DNA from: Perlabentimonas sp041656735
GTDB lineage: Bacteria > Bacteroidota > Bacteroidia > Bacteroidales > Tenuifilaceae
NCBI GenBank assembly: GCA_041656735.1
Contig: JBBACY010000041.1
Span: forward strand, 1 to 26,481
Reading direction: 5' to 3'
DNA: 26,481 nucleotides
The position numbers were made by a program, and so were the translations under genes. This document shows, piece by piece, positions 23,363-26,481 of this stretch; position 1 is the first letter of the stretch, and each line of letters starts with the position of its first letter. The notes beneath the pieces are model-generated. The model worked only from the letters and a program-made list of their open reading frames with translations, was not told where the DNA came from and made no database searches.

Positions 23363-24781
23363 CTATTTCATAGGTTCAATATCCTCAATATTATCGGTTT
23401 TAGTTGTGTTGGTATCATCAATGCTTTTGCCTTTTAGGTAGTTTGGTAATTCCATTCCCGCCATCTTAAATAGCTCTTCAAATGGAGGAATTGCACCTAA
23501 CATTCCCGATAAGAAGTTGGCTGTGGCTGGGCTTTTCCCATCCTTGCCCGAACCCATATTATCCCAAACAGTAACCTTGTCAATTTTAAGGTTTTTAACA
23601 GCTTCAACCTGAGTTTTTACCAGTTCGGGCAGCTTATCGGCAATCATCATCATTACCGCATCGCGAGAGTTACCAGCTGCTTTATTCAGCTTTTCGAAGC
23701 CTTGAGCTTGCTTGGTAAGGATTTCGAAAATACCCTTTCCTTCGGCTTCCATCTTCATATAAATAGCATCGGCTTCACCACGTGCTTCCCTACGGGTTTG
23801 CTCTGCAATGGCTTCAGCATCAATTTCAACCTTCTCTTTATTAATTGTTGCGGGTACCACAATATCCGCTTTTTGGGTTGCCATTTCACGCTCGGCACGG
23901 GCGGTCTCGGCAGCCCTCTCGGCAGCGTAAGCTTCTTCGAGAGCCTTTGCACGGGTTACCTTTTCGGCGGCTACCGCTTTACGTTCAGCTTCGGCCTCGT
24001 TCTCACGACGGGTTGCGTTTGAATTTGCGATGGTTATTTTTGCTCTATTCTCACCCTCAACGGCTGTGGCATCGGCACTGGATACCTGAACACGCTGGTC
24101 GCGATGGGCATTGGCTTCACCAATGGATCCGTCTCGGTTCTTCTCAGCAACGCTCTTCTTTGCATCGTTTATAGCCTTAGCTGCTGCTTCTTTACCAAGT
24201 GCCTCAATATAGCCCGACTCATCATTGATGTCAGTTACGTTCACGTTAATTAGCTTCAAGCCAATTTTCTTTAGCTCAGCTTCAACGTTGGCCGATACGG
24301 CTGCAAGGAACTTGTCGCGGTTGTTGTTAATTTCTTCAATCTCCATAGTAGCTACAACCAAACGAAGCTGACCAAAGATAATGTCCTTTGCTAGGTTGCT
24401 AATGTCGTCCTGGGCAAGTCCTAGTAAACGCTCGGCAGCATTATCCATAATACCAGGTTCGGTGGATATACCCACGGTAAATCGGGAGGGCACATCAACC
24501 CTAATATTTTGCTGACTAAGCGCATTGGTTAGGTTAATTTCAATGGAAAGAGGGGTTAAATTTAGGAAAGAATAATCCTGAATTACAGGCCAAATAAAGG
24601 CTGCACCACCATGAATGCACTTTGCCGAACGGGATTCATCGCTTTTATCCTTTCCAACCTTTCCGTAAACCACTAGCACTCTATCAGATGGACAGCGCTT
24701 GTACCGTTTAAGTAACGATACTATAAGAATAAACATAAAAATAATTAGGGCAACAACGCCAATTACAACATACTGGGCCAT
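23363..24781 (-). CDS. Flotillin-family (SPFH/Band 7) membrane scaffold protein
   Basis: The 472-residue protein has an N-terminal membrane segment (5-25), an SPFH domain (about 30-200; includes DRVLVVYGKVGK and SAKCIHGGAAFIWPV) and a long Ala/Glu-rich coiled coil (about 200-350) with repeated EA motifs. A C-terminal tail follows. This is the flotillin/YuaG layout. Flotillins oligomerise at the inner membrane and organise lipid domains and membrane-protein complexes. The gene is 34 bases downstream of an NfeD-type gene, the conserved partnership of the YuaF-YuaG operon in Bacillus. Frames on the opposite strand inside the coiled-coil region are composition artefacts. Confidence 0.94.
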   Translation of the reverse strand: MAQYVVIGVVALIIFMFILIVSLLKRYKRCPSDRVLVVYGKVGKDKSDESRSAKCIHGGAAFIWPVIQDYSFLNLTPLSIEINLTNALSQQNIRVDVPSRFTVGISTEPGIMDNAAERLLGLAQDDISNLAKDIIFGQLRLVVATMEIEEINNNRDKFLAAVSANVEAELKKIGLKLINVNVTDINDESGYIEALGKEAAAKAINDAKKSVAEKNRDGSIGEANAHRDQRVQVSSADATAVEGENRAKITIANSNATRRENEAEAERKAVAAEKVTRAKALEEAYAAERAAETARAEREMATQKADIVVPATINKEKVEIDAEAIAEQTRREARGEADAIYMKMEAEGKGIFEILTKQAQGFEKLNKAAGNSRDAVMMMIADKLPELVKTQVEAVKNLKIDKVTVWDNMGSGKDGKSPATANFLSGMLGAIPPFEELFKMAGMELPNYLKGKSIDDTNTTKTDNIEDIEPMK

Positions 24782-24815
24782 AGGATTTTGATTTAAACGA
24801 TTTGATTTATTTTGA

Positions 24816-25412
24816 CTATGATCTTTTTACTAGTAGAATATCATCATTCACAATGTCTACAACCTGAACAATGGCACCGGTGGGAATCATCTCATCATCA
24901 TCAGTCATAGCATCGAGGGTGCGGTAACCCTGTATTTTAATTTGCACTTTGCCCGCAGCTTTCCTCTTTTCGGGAATAAACAGGTAAACAGTTGCAGTTT
25001 TGCCCACAGCCGTTTTTAAATTAAGTGTACCCGTTTCTGTTAGTTTTCCCATGAGGTAGTATATTGATGCCATTATTAACATCATAATAATACCAGCAAC
25101 TGTAGAAATAAGAACTGCCGACCAGCCAGGCATTTCACCATAAACGCAGGCTAATCCTACCCACCCAAATACGGTAAAAAATGCTACAAAATTCTTTAAA
25201 CTGATAAACTGAAAACCAACGCCACTATCGGAATCAATGCTTAAATCAGCATCGCCCACGGCATCGAGGCCGTCGGCATCGGCATCGGAGCCAAAAAAGG
25301 TCATTACCAGCTGAATTACAAAGACAAGGGATGCTGGAATGGTAATAACCCAGTAAATCATTTGAAGGGTGGACAGATTGCCCCACCAAGTGTTAAAATC
25401 GAGTAGTATCAT
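24816..25412 (-). CDS. NfeD/YuaF-like membrane protein, flotillin partner
   Basis: The 198-residue protein has three membrane helices (about 16-40, 72-92 and 97-121) followed by a soluble C-terminal OB-fold domain (about 130-198, ending IVQVVDIVNDDILLVKRS). An acidic Asp-rich loop (41-66, GSDADADGLDAVGDAD) lies between helices 1 and 2. Similar Asp/His-rich loops occur in YuaF relatives. It lacks the serine protease half of long NfeD proteins. Placed directly before flotillin, it probably acts with it in the inner membrane. Confidence 0.88.
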   Translation of the reverse strand: MILLDFNTWWGNLSTLQMIYWVITIPASLVFVIQLVMTFFGSDADADGLDAVGDADLSIDSDSGVGFQFISLKNFVAFFTVFGWVGLACVYGEMPGWSAVLISTVAGIIMMLIMASIYYLMGKLTETGTLNLKTAVGKTATVYLFIPEKRKAAGKVQIKIQGYRTLDAMTDDDEMIPTGAIVQVVDIVNDDILLVKRS

Positions 25413-25545
25413 TTTGATTTAGGTTTGTACCTCGTGAAATTATGAAAAAAAACCATACTCTAATATTTTTTTATCAAATAAATTTCGATGTTAACTTTTC
25501 TGAAACCTTTGCTAAACTGGGTTTTCTAATATTTATGCTAAAAAA

Positions 25546-25998
25546 TTATGAGCAACCGCAGCAGCTTGAGCAACCATTACTGTCTCCTTTTATTGATTTA
25601 AAGAAACCAGAAAACCCTTCGTTTATCTCATTGCGGATACTACGAAAAGCATTTAGCACTTCCTCCTCGGTACCTTTTGCCATGGCGGGGTCGTTAAAAC
25701 CTATGTGCCAACGGTTTTCTACGGTGCCCTCAAAAACGGGGCAATTTAGGTTTGCATCGTCGCATACGCTAAGTAGATAGTCGAAATCTTGGTTAACGAA
25801 CTGCTCCACATTTTTTGGTTTATTCTGAGAGATATCGATACCCACTTCTGCCATTACCTGTATTGCCAAAGGATGCACCTGCGATGAGGGCTCTGTTCCG
25901 GCTGAGTGTACCTCAATGGTTTTGTCGTACGACTTTAGGAATGCCTCCGCCATTTGGCTACGGCATGAGTTTCCGGTACATAGAACTAATATTTTCAT
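25546..25998 (-). CDS. arsC: Thioredoxin-type arsenate reductase with Cys-rich tail
   Basis: The 150-residue protein has the LMW-phosphatase fold loop CTGNSCRS (C7, C12, R13). A second cysteine pair lies in SVCDDANLNCP (C79, C86) and an Asp in FNDPA (D103). The C7/C79/C86 triad matches the Staphylococcus ArsC type, which reduces arsenate to arsenite using an intramolecular disulfide relay and thioredoxin. A plain tyrosine phosphatase would lack the second pair. After the normal end of the fold comes a short tail, GCSSCCGCS, with four cysteines (143, 146, 147, 149). No arsR, acr3 or arsB gene is in the window, so the arsenic role rests on motifs only. Confidence 0.87.
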   Translation of the reverse strand: MKILVLCTGNSCRSQMAEAFLKSYDKTIEVHSAGTEPSSQVHPLAIQVMAEVGIDISQNKPKNVEQFVNQDFDYLLSVCDDANLNCPVFEGTVENRWHIGFNDPAMAKGTEEEVLNAFRSIRNEINEGFSGFFKSIKGDSNGCSSCCGCS

Positions 25999-26042
25999 TT
26001 GTTTGAAATTTACAGTTATTGGTTATAAGTATTTGTAAGCCA

Positions 26043-26481
26043 TTAAAACGGAAGGTTTTCCACATCAACATTTCCGCCAGATATAATTACGCCTACCCGC
26101 TTATCTTTAAAAACCTCTCTGTTTTGCATAATTGCTGCCACAGGCACCGCCGATGAGGGCTCAATAATTATTTTCATCCGTTCCCAAACCAGCCTCATGG
26201 CTTTAATAATCGACTCTTCTGAAACGGTAAGAATGCCATTGGCATATTTCTGAATAATTGATAGGGTAAGAGGGCAAAGCGATGTTCTTAACCCGTCGGC
26301 AATGGTATTGGGATTAACCGATGGGTAAAGAATTCCGTCGCGTAGTGAGCGGTAAGCATCATCGGCATTTTGGGGCTCGCCGGCATAAACCTCAATGTTT
26401 GGGTTTGTTTCCTTGGTGTAAATTAGCGTACCCGAGAAAAGTCCACCGCCACCAACCGGGGTAATTAATGCCTGTAAATCC
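26043..26481 (-). CDS. Serine/threonine dehydratase or serine racemase-like PLP enzyme, C-terminal part
   Basis: The C-terminal 145 residues of a fold-type II PLP enzyme are present, with the N-terminus beyond the window edge. Visible marks are the phosphate-binding glycine loop TPVGGGGLFSGT, a YAGEPQNADDAY segment, the IIEPSSAVP segment and the closing ISGGNVD, all typical of threonine ammonia-lyase and serine racemase. There is no C-terminal ACT-like regulatory domain, since the protein ends eight residues after the SGGNVD segment starts. It is therefore the short, catabolic-type or racemase-type form. The PLP lysine is outside the window. It lies 44 bases upstream of arsC on the same strand. 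Which of the two activities it has cannot be told. Confidence 0.88.
   Translation of the reverse strand, partial: DLQALITPVGGGGLFSGTLIYTKETNPNIEVYAGEPQNADDAYRSLRDGILYPSVNPNTIADGLRTSLCPLTLSIIQKYANGILTVSEESIIKAMRLVWERMKIIIEPSSAVPVAAIMQNREVFKDKRVGVIISGGNVDVENLPF

Noticed and set aside
23702..24174. Long plus-strand frames inside the flotillin gene
   Set aside because: They mirror the Ala/Glu/Arg-rich coiled coil and have no domain or start context.
1..26481. tRNA, rRNA, insertion sequence or prophage genes
   Set aside because: I looked for cloverleaf-like segments, transposase motifs and phage genes and saw none. A covariance-model search would be needed to exclude small RNAs.

Overview
The window looks like chromosomal DNA of a Bacteroidota bacterium, probably Bacteroidales-like. 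Evidence: AT-rich intergenic DNA, few Shine-Dalgarno sites, a TTTG-N19-TAnnTTTG-type promoter in front of purQ, a Wza homologue with many SLBB repeats and no lipobox, a flotillin/NfeD pair, and a SusC-free but typical ECF sigma/anti-sigma pair. Nothing in the sequence supports a genus name. Both ends cut through genes.

Positions 1-16733 form one surface-polysaccharide locus, all on the minus strand and so read from 16733 down to 1. In transcription order: an SLBB-repeat outer-membrane export protein (Wza-like); a UDP-glucose 6-dehydrogenase of the eukaryote-like type; galE; a Wzz-type chain-length regulator; a TviB/WbpO-type UDP-HexNAc dehydrogenase; rmlB; rmlA; a Wzx-type flippase; a DegT/VioA-like sugar aminotransferase; an ATP-grasp ligase; a short DegT-like PLP protein; and a truncated PP-loop ATPase. 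The last five genes overlap or nearly touch. RmlA and RmlB make dTDP-4-keto-6-deoxyglucose. No rmlC or rmlD is present, so the intermediate probably goes to the aminotransferase to give a dTDP-amino sugar. The ATP-grasp, PLP and PP-loop genes look like a tailoring cassette whose chemistry I cannot name. No glycosyltransferase or polymerase is in the window; they presumably lie beyond position 1.

Positions 17121-20227 hold a flippase-like (LPG-synthase TM) membrane protein and purQ. Positions 20228-22106 hold an ECF sigma factor and its zinc-finger anti-sigma factor with a large extracytoplasmic domain, ended by a clear terminator. Positions 22220-22967 hold an outer-membrane lipoprotein/beta-barrel gene broken by a one-base frameshift in an A6 run. 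Then come flotillin and NfeD (23363-25412), a thioredoxin-type arsenate reductase with a cysteine-rich tail (25546-25998), and the C-terminal part of a serine/threonine dehydratase-family enzyme (26043-26481).

The most unusual material is non-coding. Four intergenic islands (9645-10644, 11662-12864, 18213-18806, 19509-20227) are built from the same short degenerate modules: TTGGCTR heptamers, AACTTTT runs, CACAGATTA units, GGCGTTTTGC, GGGTGCGCAAAC/CTCGCAACC runs, CTCACTG runs, AGATCGCTTCGC/GCGATGACGGG and AAYCTC/TTAACC hexamers. Most stay in the same order and orientation whatever the neighbouring genes do. Other points worth checking are a G12 tract lying exactly on the P-loop codons of the first gene, and a perfect 22-copy hexamer array upstream of the sigma factor gene.
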